Assembly (NCBI GenBank): GCA_016839425.1 | Contig: JAEOUI010000267.1 | Location: 1 to 15,898 of the forward strand | Direction: 5' to 3' | DNA length: 15,898 bases | Source: Promethearchaeota archaeon | GTDB taxonomy: Archaea; Asgardarchaeota; Lokiarchaeia; Sigynarchaeales; SOKP01 | In this document: piece by piece, positions 1 to 6,965 of the stretch | How positions within the stretch are numbered: the first letter of the stretch is position 1 | How the letters are laid out: each line of letters opens with the position of its first letter | Made by a program: the position numbers and the translations under genes | Notes under the pieces: generated by a model | Told to the model about the DNA's origin: nothing | Databases searched by the model: none | The model's input: only the letters and a program-made list of their open reading frames with translations

Positions 1-993
1 GCAATATCCGGTGCGGGTAAGAGCTATTTAATGTCAGTTCTTATTGAAGAATTGTTATCCTCGGATAATAATTATGGAATTCCAGCTATTTTTCTTGTGG
101 ATGTCCATGGAGAATATACATATTTAAAAGAGATTCCTGAACTAAAAGATAAAATAATGGTTCAAGACGCAAGCTATTTCCAAATTGCAGTTCCAATCAT
201 GAACGCTCAATCGTTTAGAAAAGTGCAAAACGAGATATCCAATGTACAATCAAGAGAATTATCAAAACACATTAAAAAATTAAAAAAAACAAAAAAGAAT
301 TATTCCATTCCAGACATAATACAATGTCTTGAGGAGGAACAAGATGGAAATAAGAATTCAAGACAAGCATTAATAGGATGGCTTGAAGAATTGCATTATC
401 TAAGAATTTTTGGACCATCAGAAAACCCCTTGTTAAAGAATATAATCAAACCTCAAAAGCTTGTCATAATCGATTTGCAAAATGAAATTAATATACGGAA
501 AAAACAAATTATAGTGGATTACATCTGTTCTCGATTGTTTTATATGAGACGGATGAACGAAATTCCGCCATTCCTTTTAATTATCGAAGAAGCACATCAA
601 TTTTCCCCTGAAGCAGCTCATTCTAAAGCTATATCGAAATCAATCATCGAAACAATTGCAAGAGAAGGAAGGAAATTTATGGCGTGCCTATGTTTGATAA
701 GTCAGAGACCAAAAAAATTAAGCACTACTGCTCTTTCCCAGTTAAACTCAAAGATGATATTAAATATTAAAAATCCTTACGATTTAAAACACCTCATGGA
801 AAGTTCAGAAGCAATAACAAAAGAATATGCCGATATGATTTCTAGTTTAGGCGTTGGGGAGATGTTATTGATGGGCAATGCGATAAATTATCCCGTTTTT
901 ATCAATATAAGACAGAGATTATATAATTCAAAAAATAAGGATATAAATCTATCTCGAGCTTGTCTTAATTGGCAAGAAAAGGAATTATTCTAA
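1..993 (+). CDS. herA: HerA-like FtsK/HerA-superfamily ATPase, 5' partial
   Basis: The reading frame is open from base 1, so the gene begins outside the window; the ATG at 31 is internal. Translation from base 1 gives AISGAGKSYLMS, a Walker A loop, so the N-terminal HAS-barrel is what is missing. The Walker B segment FLLIIEEAHQF lies near bases 570-605 and is followed by the REGRKF arginine-finger region near 661-678 and the sensor stretch SQRPKKLSTTALSQLNSKM. This order is typical of HerA (DUF87-type) hexameric ATPases. Known members translocate DNA and usually work with the NurA nuclease in end resection. About 330 residues are visible. No nurA lies downstream; the gene converges on a small minus-strand gene and overlaps it by 9 bases. 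A partner could lie upstream, outside the window. The family call is secure; the choice among HerA subfamilies (repair, conjugation-like or defence-linked) is not. Confidence 0.88.
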   Translation, partial: AISGAGKSYLMSVLIEELLSSDNNYGIPAIFLVDVHGEYTYLKEIPELKDKIMVQDASYFQIAVPIMNAQSFRKVQNEISNVQSRELSKHIKKLKKTKKNYSIPDIIQCLEEEQDGNKNSRQALIGWLEELHYLRIFGPSENPLLKNIIKPQKLVIIDLQNEINIRKKQIIVDYICSRLFYMRRMNEIPPFLLIIEEAHQFSPEAAHSKAISKSIIETIAREGRKFMACLCLISQRPKKLSTTALSQLNSKMILNIKNPYDLKHLMESSEAITKEYADMISSLGVGEMLLMGNAINYPVFINIRQRLYNSKNKDINLSRACLNWQEKELF

Positions 994-1224
994 TTCATGC
1001 ATTATTTCTTCCCTAATTGCCAAGTTATCCTTATTGAGCACGATCATGTTTTTATTCTTGCTAACTCGGAATACATTAATAATATTCCTGCTTTCGAGTT
1101 TCAAGTAAATCTCTTCAAGTAAATAAGAATTGACATAAGGAAATTCTTTTTTAAGCAGTTCTTCTAACCTCTTATCCATAATTTCCCCCTTATTTCGTAT
1201 TAGCAGGTCAATAATAGTATTCAC
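985..1224 (-). CDS. small conserved-looking hypothetical protein, 64-79 aa
   Basis: I do not recognise this protein. From the GTG at 1224 it has 79 residues. An ATG at 1179, preceded by a G-rich AAGGGGGAAATT, would give 64 residues starting MDKRLEELLKKEFP and is an equally good start. It is charged and predicted mostly helical, with a possible short beta hairpin around NVFRVSKNKNMIVLN. There is no signal peptide, membrane segment or cysteine motif. Its end overlaps the 3' end of the convergent herA gene by 9 bases. It lies 121 bases downstream of cdc48 on the same strand. A GGTGA Shine-Dalgarno-like stretch near 1260-1270 has no usual start codon at the right distance. It could be a small nucleic-acid-binding or adaptor protein, but nothing in the sequence proves a function. 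Confidence 0.55.
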   Translation of the reverse strand: MNTIIDLLIRNKGEIMDKRLEELLKKEFPYVNSYLLEEIYLKLESRNIINVFRVSKNKNMIVLNKDNLAIREEIMHELE

Positions 1225-1345
1225 GACTGGTTTTTGGTTCCAACGTTGCGATTCGATGATTTATCACCTGTGTATATATTTTATTTTAAAAATGAGAAGT
1301 AAATCGTGATTGAAAGTATTTTACTCATTATAAATTTGTGGATTC

Positions 1346-3601
1346 TCATACGAATAATCCCTCTTGTTTTTCGTCGCCTTCTATTCTTCTTCTCTTCAAT
1401 TTCTCAGCAAAAGACTCGTACCACTTTATAACTTCGGGAGTTATTGTTGGATGAATTGCTTCTCTTGCTTCAACAAAATGATCAGGAGAAATTTTTCTTG
1501 CCCGAATATTTTCCCGAAGTGCTATCATCGCGGCTTCGCGGCACCAAGTTTCGATATCTGCTCCTGAAAACCCATCGCTAATCATCTCTGCTAAGGCCTC
1601 AATGGTAAGATTCGAAGCAAGGGGCATATTCTGAGTAAATATTTTAAGAATTTCGGTCCTGCTTTTAATATCTGGTGCTGGAACTAGTAAAATCCTATCA
1701 ATTCTTCCAGGTCTAATAAGTGCTGGATCCAAGATATCAGGTCTGTTCGTAGCAGCAATTACCACGATGTCTCTCTTGCTTTCTAAACCATCTAATTCTG
1801 TTAAAAGTTGTGATAGTACTTTTTCTGTTACTCCCGAGTCGTTAGTAACACGACCCCTACTTGGGGCAATAGAATCAAACTCATCAAAAAAGATTATACA
1901 GGGAGAAGCCATTTTAGCTTTTCGAAACACTTCTCTTATAGCCTTTTCACTTTCTCCAACCCATTTTGAAAGTAATTCAGGTCCCTTTATTGAAATAAAA
2001 TTAGCTTTCGTTTCGGTGGCAACGGCTCTTGCTAAAAGCGTTTTACCACATCCAGGAGGCCCATATAAGAGAATACCCTTAGGAGGGGAGATTCCCATTC
2101 TCTTGAAAATTTTTGGATGTGATAAAGGCCAATCGACTGCTTCAATTAATTTTTGTTTTAAAAGTTCCAAACCACCAATTCTTTCCCATGGAACATTTGG
2201 AACTTCTACAAATACTTCTCTAATCCCTGAAGGAAGTACTTCTTTTAAAGCTTCTTCAAAATCGTCTTTTAGCACTTCCATTTGTAAGAGCAATTCCTCT
2301 TCAATGACTTCTGATTCCAAGTTTATTTGGGGTAAGTATCGTCTTAAAGCCGCCATTGCTGCTTCCCTACATACAGCTGAAATATCAGCACCTACAAATC
2401 CGTGAGTGATTCGAGCAAATTCGTTTAATGAAATTTTTTTATCAAGAGGCATATTTCTCGTGTGGATCTGAAATACTTCCCTTCTTCCTTTTTCGTTAGG
2501 GACTTTTATTTCTATTTCCCTATCAAACCTCCCTGGACGTCTTAATGCCTCATCCAAGCTATTAGGTCGGTTTGTAGCACCAATAACTATTACTCTGCCC
2601 CTGCTATGCAATCCGTCCATCAATGCTAGTAATTGCGCTACTACTCTTCTTTCGACCTCTCCCGTAACTGTTTCTCTTTTTGGAGCAATAGCATCTATTT
2701 CATCAATGAATATAATCGATGGACTTTTTTCTTCAGCTTCAACAAAGATTTTCCGTAACTTTTTTTCTGATTCTCCATAAAACTTGCTCATTATTTCTGG
2801 ACCATTTATTGAAATAAAATGAGCTTCACTTTCGTTTGCTACTGCTCTTGCCAAAAGAGTTTTTCCACAACCAGGAGGTCCTCTTAGTAGAACCCCTTTG
2901 GGAGGATCAATACCAAGCCTTTTAAATAAAGAGGGGTGTCTTAGGGGGAGTTCTACCATTTCTCGAACTCTTTGAATTTCTCGATCTAATCCCCCTACAT
3001 CCTCATAAGTTACATAATCTCCTTTAGGTTCTTCTTCAGGAGTTATGTTTTCACTTATATGTATTACTGTTTCTTGTTTTATAACACAAATTCCTCTTGG
3101 TTTAAGGCTTTTAACTTTAAATAATATTTCTCGACTAATTCCAATCGATATGTGAATCGTATCATCAATGGTTACTGGATAATTAATTAATTTTCTCCTA
3201 ACGAATGTTTCAAATCGTGGATTTGTTTTGATTTTAACTGTTGCAGGAGACAATACAACATTCTGTGCCGTTAATGCATTAACTTTTCTTATTTCTATGG
3301 TGTCATCTATGCTGGTTCCCGTATTTTTTCTTAACCGTGAATCAAAACGGACAATTCCTAAGCCTTGATCTTGAGGGTAACTAGGCCATGCGATACCGGC
3401 ACTTTCTTTTTTACCCTTAATGGAAATAACATCGCCTAATTGGATATTCAATTCTTCCATTATCTTTGAATCAATCCTTACGATGTTGCGTCCAATGTCC
3501 CGCTCTTTTGCTTTTTGAACTCTTAAAGAAACCGATGGACCGCCATTAGCGTCATTGCCATCGTTGCTTCCATTATTGTCATTATTGTTGTTAGATGACA
3601 T
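1346..3601 (-). CDS. cdc48: CDC48/p97/VAT AAA+ unfoldase
   Basis: This is a complete 751-residue type II AAA+ protein. Known members form hexameric cytosolic unfoldases that extract proteins and feed them to the proteasome. The order is: an Asn/Asp/Gly-rich tail (1-22), the double-psi-barrel N domain (about 24-110), the CDC48 domain 2 (about 120-190), D1 and D2. D1 has Walker A GPPGCGKT (241-248), Walker B IIFIDE (296-301) and an RRPGRFD arginine-finger stretch (354-360). D2 has GPPGCGKT (514-521), IIFFDE (569-574) and RPGRID (630-635). D1 has an aromatic pore loop (MSKFYGESE), as in archaeal VAT and unlike eukaryotic p97. D2 has the WVG pore loop. Both ATPase sites look active. The C-terminus (EGLFV) lacks an obvious HbYX proteasome-docking motif. 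The ATG is fixed by a TATA-like box about 26 bases upstream, and no other start codon precedes the N domain. The stop is TGA. Confidence 0.97.
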   Translation of the reverse strand: MSSNNNNDNNGSNDGNDANGGPSVSLRVQKAKERDIGRNIVRIDSKIMEELNIQLGDVISIKGKKESAGIAWPSYPQDQGLGIVRFDSRLRKNTGTSIDDTIEIRKVNALTAQNVVLSPATVKIKTNPRFETFVRRKLINYPVTIDDTIHISIGISREILFKVKSLKPRGICVIKQETVIHISENITPEEEPKGDYVTYEDVGGLDREIQRVREMVELPLRHPSLFKRLGIDPPKGVLLRGPPGCGKTLLARAVANESEAHFISINGPEIMSKFYGESEKKLRKIFVEAEEKSPSIIFIDEIDAIAPKRETVTGEVERRVVAQLLALMDGLHSRGRVIVIGATNRPNSLDEALRRPGRFDREIEIKVPNEKGRREVFQIHTRNMPLDKKISLNEFARITHGFVGADISAVCREAAMAALRRYLPQINLESEVIEEELLLQMEVLKDDFEEALKEVLPSGIREVFVEVPNVPWERIGGLELLKQKLIEAVDWPLSHPKIFKRMGISPPKGILLYGPPGCGKTLLARAVATETKANFISIKGPELLSKWVGESEKAIREVFRKAKMASPCIIFFDEFDSIAPSRGRVTNDSGVTEKVLSQLLTELDGLESKRDIVVIAATNRPDILDPALIRPGRIDRILLVPAPDIKSRTEILKIFTQNMPLASNLTIEALAEMISDGFSGADIETWCREAAMIALRENIRARKISPDHFVEAREAIHPTITPEVIKWYESFAEKLKRRRIEGDEKQEGLFV

Positions 3602-3622
3602 TTTTATTCATATTCTCTTTTT

Positions 3623-3630
3623 TTATTTAT
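3623..3630 (-). promoter_or_regulatory. TATA-like box of cdc48 (leaderless-type promoter)
   Basis: On the minus strand CATAAATAAAA is centred about 26 bases before the cdc48 ATG. This is the usual archaeal TATA-to-transcription-start distance, so the transcript may begin at or next to the start codon. No Shine-Dalgarno is seen, which fits a leaderless message. The region is very AT-rich, so the match is only suggestive. Confidence 0.4.
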
Positions 3631-3684
3631 GAGTATTATTAGTATTTATCATGTAAAAATTTTTCTATTTAACAATTTATCTAT

Positions 3685-4743
3685 TTATTCGTTTTTTTTA
3701 AAGAAACTATCTAATGAAACTTGTATCTTCGAGGAATCAATTTTTTTCAAGCGTTCAAGTGCGTTCATTACTCGTTGTTTTGAGAAATTGTGAGTTTCTA
3801 TAAGGAGTTCCTCGACTTTCTCGTAATTAATTTTATCCCATTTAGGTTTTGGATAATCTTTTGATACTTCAGGCTCAAGAAAGATTCGTTTGATATCATT
3901 TGCTTGTTCTATATCAATATCTATCTCGTTTTTACCCACTGAAACCTTATTTTTAATTAAATTTTCTATTGAACCATATTTTTTTATCAATTCTAACGCA
4001 GTATGCTGCCCAATGCCCTTAATACCAGGAAAAAAATCCACACCAATGAGTATTGCCATCTCGACTAATTGCTCCCGATTAATATCTAATTTTTCGAGAA
4101 CCTTGGCCAGTGTAATATATTCTATGTCTAATGTTATTTTTGTATCTTTTACTTTCTTACTTCTACTTACTGCGAAATTTCGGACTAATCTTTGCCCACC
4201 AAATAAGAGAGTATCATAATCCTGGGAAGCGATCGCCCATGCGTCGTTATTTTCAACTAAATATGCAGATTGTGCTTCACCTTCCGAGACTGCTTGAATA
4301 ATCGGTACACCCAAATATCCAATTAATTTCTTACTTTCTTCTAACATTTCTGAAGTTAATTTTGATGTTTGTTGAGCATATTTTCTTGCTTCTCTAAAAT
4401 CTTCAGATTCTTGAGCAAGTACCATTTTTTTTTTCGCTTCTTCTTTAACTTCCCTTCGTTTTTGAATGGTTTCCAATTTCAATTCTGACGGTTTTCCATC
4501 AAACACATAAATGGGCTTTATATTATGCTCTATAAAGTTTATTGTTCTATAAAAAATGCCAGAAAGATGTGAAGTCACATTTCCGCTCTAATCCTTTAAT
4601 GGTGTCCCGTCTTGTTGACGTATAATCGCTAGAAACTGATATATCGTGTTGAAAGCATCAATAGCTATAGCATGATTATGTAAATTATCGAAAGTAATTG
4701 TTCTTCTTGTTTCTTTTACAAGTTCGTTAATTTTTACGCCTAT
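3685..4743 (-). CDS. fen: Flap endonuclease 1 with ATA start and in-frame TAG at codon 52
   Basis: FEN1 is the structure-specific 5' nuclease of Okazaki-fragment processing. From 4578 downwards the frame gives 297 residues starting TSHLSGIFYRT, which lacks the family N-terminus. Upstream in the same frame lies that missing part: GVKINELVKETRR, then AIDAFNTIYQFLAIIRQ, then QDGTPLKD, a TAG (4588-4590), and SGNVTSHLSG. Counting from the ATA at 4741-4743 the protein has 352 positions, the usual archaeal length. Acidic metal ligands are visible at D29, D82, E154/E156, D175/D177 and D236. A PCNA-binding PIP box QVSLDSFF sits at 341-348. No ATG, GTG or TTG occurs before the TAG. GGTGAG lies 4 bases before the ATA. 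A start at the GTG of 4578 would remove D29 and probably abolish activity. The gene lies between nob1 and cdc48. It may be a recoded gene, a fresh pseudogene or a sequence error; the family call itself is secure. Confidence 0.88.
4588..4590 (-). other. In-frame amber codon (TAG) in fen1
   Basis: Reading on the minus strand, codon 52 is TAG between GAT (D51) and AGC (S53). In archaeal FEN1 this position lies in the variable linker between the RQxDGTPL strand region and the TSHLSG helix. Almost any residue is tolerated there, so a lysine-like or other residue would fit. Both flanks keep the family sequence without any shift of frame. Confidence 0.9.
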
Positions 4744-4747
4744 TTAT

Positions 4748-4753
4748 CTCACC
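4748..4753 (-). promoter_or_regulatory. Shine-Dalgarno GGTGAG of fen1
   Basis: GGTGAG lies 4 bases upstream of the ATA at 4741-4743, where the family's MGVK start is expected. It matches the archaeal anti-Shine-Dalgarno (GGTGA core). It is in the right place for initiation at the ATA codon and not for any ATG: the ATG at 4753-4755 overlaps the motif itself and meets TAA in two codons. A TATA-like AAATTTATAGG lies near 4786-4797, overlapping the end of nob1. Confidence 0.65.
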
Positions 4754-4799
4754 ATTATTTTCTTTATTAAACAAATAAGAACATTCCTATAAATTTTCA

Positions 4800-5336
4800 C
4801 TAATTTTTTTTTCTCCGAACTAATTTTTGACCACATCTTTCGCATTGTCGGTTTAATTGGGTAGGATCGTGTAATTCTTTACAAAATGGACAATAAACTT
4901 CCCAGACGATTCCTCTCACAATACCTTTCTTCCCAACTGGTGAAAATTCAAGACCAAGTTTCAAGCATAAATTTTCCATTGAATAATCGTTTGTATAAAC
5001 CACAACTTTTTTTTTAGATTCATTTTTTAATTCTAAGGCAAGTTTTATTACATCTTTATCTGTTTTTGATAAGGCGTTAAAATCTCCCGTGAAAAGGGAT
5101 GTTTTTTCTATTTTTTCATCATTTTTTTTAAGTGGTTTTTTAACTATCAATTTTTTTCTTTCCAAAGCCACTTGAATTCTTTGTATAATTGTTCGATTTT
5201 TTTCAGTATATTTTTCGTGTTCTATTTCCTTGATAACCCCAGGAGTTGTATAGATCGTTCCTTTAATTAAATTGAAATCGATTCCTAATAAAAAAATATT
5301 TGTATCAAAAATAAGGATTTTTTCATCTTGTCCCAT
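4800..5336 (-). CDS. nob1: NOB1-type PIN-domain endoribonuclease with zinc ribbon
   Basis: NOB1 cuts the 3' end of pre-16S rRNA (site D) in the last step of small-subunit maturation. The 178 residues show an N-terminal PIN domain: FDTNIFLL with D11, the acidic pair around E37/E39, LSKTDKDV with D93/D95, and VYTNDYSMENL with D117. The C-terminal zinc ribbon has CPFC (149-152) and CERCGQ (165-170). A basic tail RRKKN follows. Domain order and length match archaeal NOB1. The ATG lies 2 bases after the NAD kinase stop, so the two genes are very likely co-transcribed and translationally coupled. The stop is TAG, the only one among the genes here, and the next codon is TGA. If TAG were read as sense in this organism, the protein would gain only one residue. 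Confidence 0.93.
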   Translation of the reverse strand: MGQDEKILIFDTNIFLLGIDFNLIKGTIYTTPGVIKEIEHEKYTEKNRTIIQRIQVALERKKLIVKKPLKKNDEKIEKTSLFTGDFNALSKTDKDVIKLALELKNESKKKVVVYTNDYSMENLCLKLGLEFSPVGKKGIVRGIVWEVYCPFCKELHDPTQLNRQCERCGQKLVRRKKN

Positions 5337-5338
5337 AA

Positions 5339-6244
5339 TCAGTACTCTTCTGGGCTGTCATCTCGAGGAATAGGTACTAGACCAATGATTTTTTTCCTAA
5401 GTCGTCTGTAATAACTTTCGTTAAAACGAATAAACCTAACTTCTGAACTCGATTTTCGAATCCGTATCAAAGAGTGAGGTTGTATGTCTTTAAACACATT
5501 GCGTCCGTCAAGAAGGATTCTTCCACTTAAACGAGGTCTTAAAAGCTTCACATCAATGACAGTTTCCATTGGAAGGACTATGGGTTTTAACCCTGAACGA
5601 GCGAAGGGATTTAAGGGAACTATCTGCATCACATTCAAAGAAGGATGCACGATAGCGCCTCCAGCGCTTAGATTATAAGCCGTGGAACCTGTGGAAGTGG
5701 AAATAATAACTCCATCTAAATAACTCCTGTTTAAATGGACGCCATTTACTTTTATAGCAATTTGCAAAACTTTAGAGTTTTTAGACGAAACGATTAACAC
5801 TTCGTTTAAGCAATTTCCAAGCTTAATTTCTTCCTTTTTATCGTTTACGAGATAAGTCGATATTTTAGAGCAAGTTTCAACTGTATAATTTCCAGCTAAA
5901 ATTTTATCGACATCGTCAAAAATCATTCTACCATTTGATTCGTCCAAGAATCCTACAGATCCAATGTTTATTCCTAAAATAGGAGGAGGATCTACTTGAT
6001 CTATGCTTCCCGCAACTCTTAAAAGGGTTCCATCACCACCTATTGAAAGAACAAACTTGGTATTTTGAGAGGTCATTTCGCTTAAATCTCTGGCGCTTGT
6101 TGGAAGGATTTTAGGAGCTATACGCGTTTCTAAATATACAACTTGCCCTCTTTTTTTCACAAGAAATTCAAAAAGCTTTTTAGACAAAGCAAATGCCTTT
6201 TCGGAGTCCATTCTACAAGCTAAGGCAATTGATTTTTCTTCCAT
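5339..6244 (-). CDS. nadK: NAD kinase
   Basis: This is an ATP- or polyphosphate-dependent NAD kinase that makes NADP in the cytosol. From the ATG at 6244 it has 301 residues; a TTG at 6253 would add three, but the ATG is preferred. Seen in the sequence are the GGDGT nucleotide loop (about residue 69), GINIGSVGFL, the NE pair at about 147-148, and the DGVIISTSTGSTAYNLSAGG region that binds NAD and ADP. These are the canonical motifs of the family in the right order, and the length is usual. A TATA-like ATTTATAAAA lies about 20 bases upstream of the ATG, and a T8 tract separates the gene from aIF5A. It therefore seems to begin its own transcript, continuing into nob1 2 bases downstream. The stop is TGA. 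Confidence 0.95.
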   Translation of the reverse strand: MEEKSIALACRMDSEKAFALSKKLFEFLVKKRGQVVYLETRIAPKILPTSARDLSEMTSQNTKFVLSIGGDGTLLRVAGSIDQVDPPPILGINIGSVGFLDESNGRMIFDDVDKILAGNYTVETCSKISTYLVNDKKEEIKLGNCLNEVLIVSSKNSKVLQIAIKVNGVHLNRSYLDGVIISTSTGSTAYNLSAGGAIVHPSLNVMQIVPLNPFARSGLKPIVLPMETVIDVKLLRPRLSGRILLDGRNVFKDIQPHSLIRIRKSSSEVRFIRFNESYYRRLRKKIIGLVPIPRDDSPEEY

Positions 6245-6257
6245 GAAAATCAAAATT

Positions 6258-6267
6258 TTTTATAAAT
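6258..6267 (-). promoter_or_regulatory. TATA-like box of nadK-nob1
   Basis: ATTTATAAAA on the minus strand is centred about 20 bases before the nadK ATG. It is the best TATA match between aif5A and nadK and suggests a short-leader or leaderless transcript. The high local AT content limits confidence. Confidence 0.38.
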
Positions 6268-6300
6268 ATTCTTGAATTGTAAAGTTTTTTGGATTTATCT

Positions 6301-6308
6301 AAAAAAAA
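6301..6308 (-). terminator. Oligo-T terminator after aIF5A
   Basis: On the minus strand a run of eight T lies 10 bases past the aIF5A stop codon, with a further T-rich stretch before it. Archaeal RNA polymerase often terminates at such U-tracts without a stable hairpin. It sits just before the nadK promoter, so it fits a boundary between two transcription units. Confidence 0.4.
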
Positions 6309-6318
6309 TTAAAAGTAA

Positions 6319-6732
6319 TTAGTTAAGGATGACTCGATTTATTAGCGTCTTACCAGCAATTTCCCATATCTCTACTTGAGCTGCTGACAACTTCGCAGGT
6401 TCTGCTTGCAATTCCTTTAGCTTGGTGACTAATTCTTCTTCGGTAGGCCATTCTACATCGACCGACTCATAAGATTCTAAATTCATAATATTAATCGCAC
6501 TTTCTTCGATAAAGTTAATTTGTGCAGTACCTTTCAAGATCTCGGGAACTTCAGTTAGATGCCCCGAAGGAATCGTAAGAGATCTCTTGTTTCCATCGAA
6601 TAATCCAACGCAAACAACACGCACTTTAGCATGACCGTGCTTGCCGCTTTTAGACCTTTCAGTTGACTTGATAACGCATGGTTCGTTATCTACCATTATG
6701 TATTGTCCACTTTTTAATTTTTGGACTTCCAC
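6319..6732 (-). CDS. eif5a: Translation factor aIF5A (hypusine-containing)
   Basis: aIF5A binds the ribosome and rescues stalled elongation; it needs (deoxy)hypusine on one lysine. The 137 residues have the N-terminal SH3-like domain with the hairpin SKSGKHGHAK. K31 between G30 and H32 is the modified lysine. An OB-fold C-terminal domain follows (about 70-137). The length is normal for archaea. The start is a GTG at 6732, as no ATG is available in frame. A clear AGGTGAG (6754-6760) lies 21 bases upstream, too far for an ideal Shine-Dalgarno. An in-frame ATT at 6739-6741 is nearer, so initiation here is not fully settled. A TATA-like TTATAAAC lies near 6778-6785. The gene is divergent from srp54 and precedes nadK. 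Confidence 0.96.
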   Translation of the reverse strand: MEVQKLKSGQYIMVDNEPCVIKSTERSKSGKHGHAKVRVVCVGLFDGNKRSLTIPSGHLTEVPEILKGTAQINFIEESAINIMNLESYESVDVEWPTEEELVTKLKELQAEPAKLSAAQVEIWEIAGKTLINRVILN

Positions 6733-6965
6733 TCTTCTAATTGAAAAAGCTTTCTCACCTTTCGTTCTTTATTTGTTGTTTATAACAATTAATATTATCC
6801 CTAAAATTTATTTCTTGCTAGTTTAAATTTTTCGAAAAAGATTATTTAGTTATTTTATAATTCATAAATGTTATTATAGCTTTTTTTAAATTAAATACCA
6901 CATTACTATTTGCAAGGATTTTTAATTTAATTTCTAAAATAAGCACAACACATCGATGACATTAC
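6733..6965. promoter_or_regulatory. Divergent promoter region between aIF5A and SRP54
   Basis: This very AT-rich stretch of 233 bases has no open frame of note. It must hold both divergent promoters. The minus-strand TATA candidate for aIF5A is TTATAAAC (6778-6785). On the plus strand several T/A-rich boxes precede srp54, for example around 6928-6942, but none stands out. No structured RNA gene is recognisable. Confidence 0.45.

Noticed and set aside
1255..1275. Shine-Dalgarno-like GGTGA upstream of the small gene at 985-1224
   Set aside because: No ATG, GTG or TTG lies at a suitable distance, and the peptide read through this stretch resembles nothing known. It may be chance.
1767..2405. 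212-codon open frame on the plus strand opposite cdc48
   Set aside because: It lies wholly antisense to a strongly conserved gene; its Ser/Lys-rich composition is a mirror of the AAA+ domain and no family is recognisable.
3685..4578. FEN1 as a complete 297-residue gene starting at GTG 4578
   Set aside because: The start lies inside the conserved TSHLSG region and would drop 55 residues, including catalytic D29. Family sequence clearly continues upstream in the same frame.
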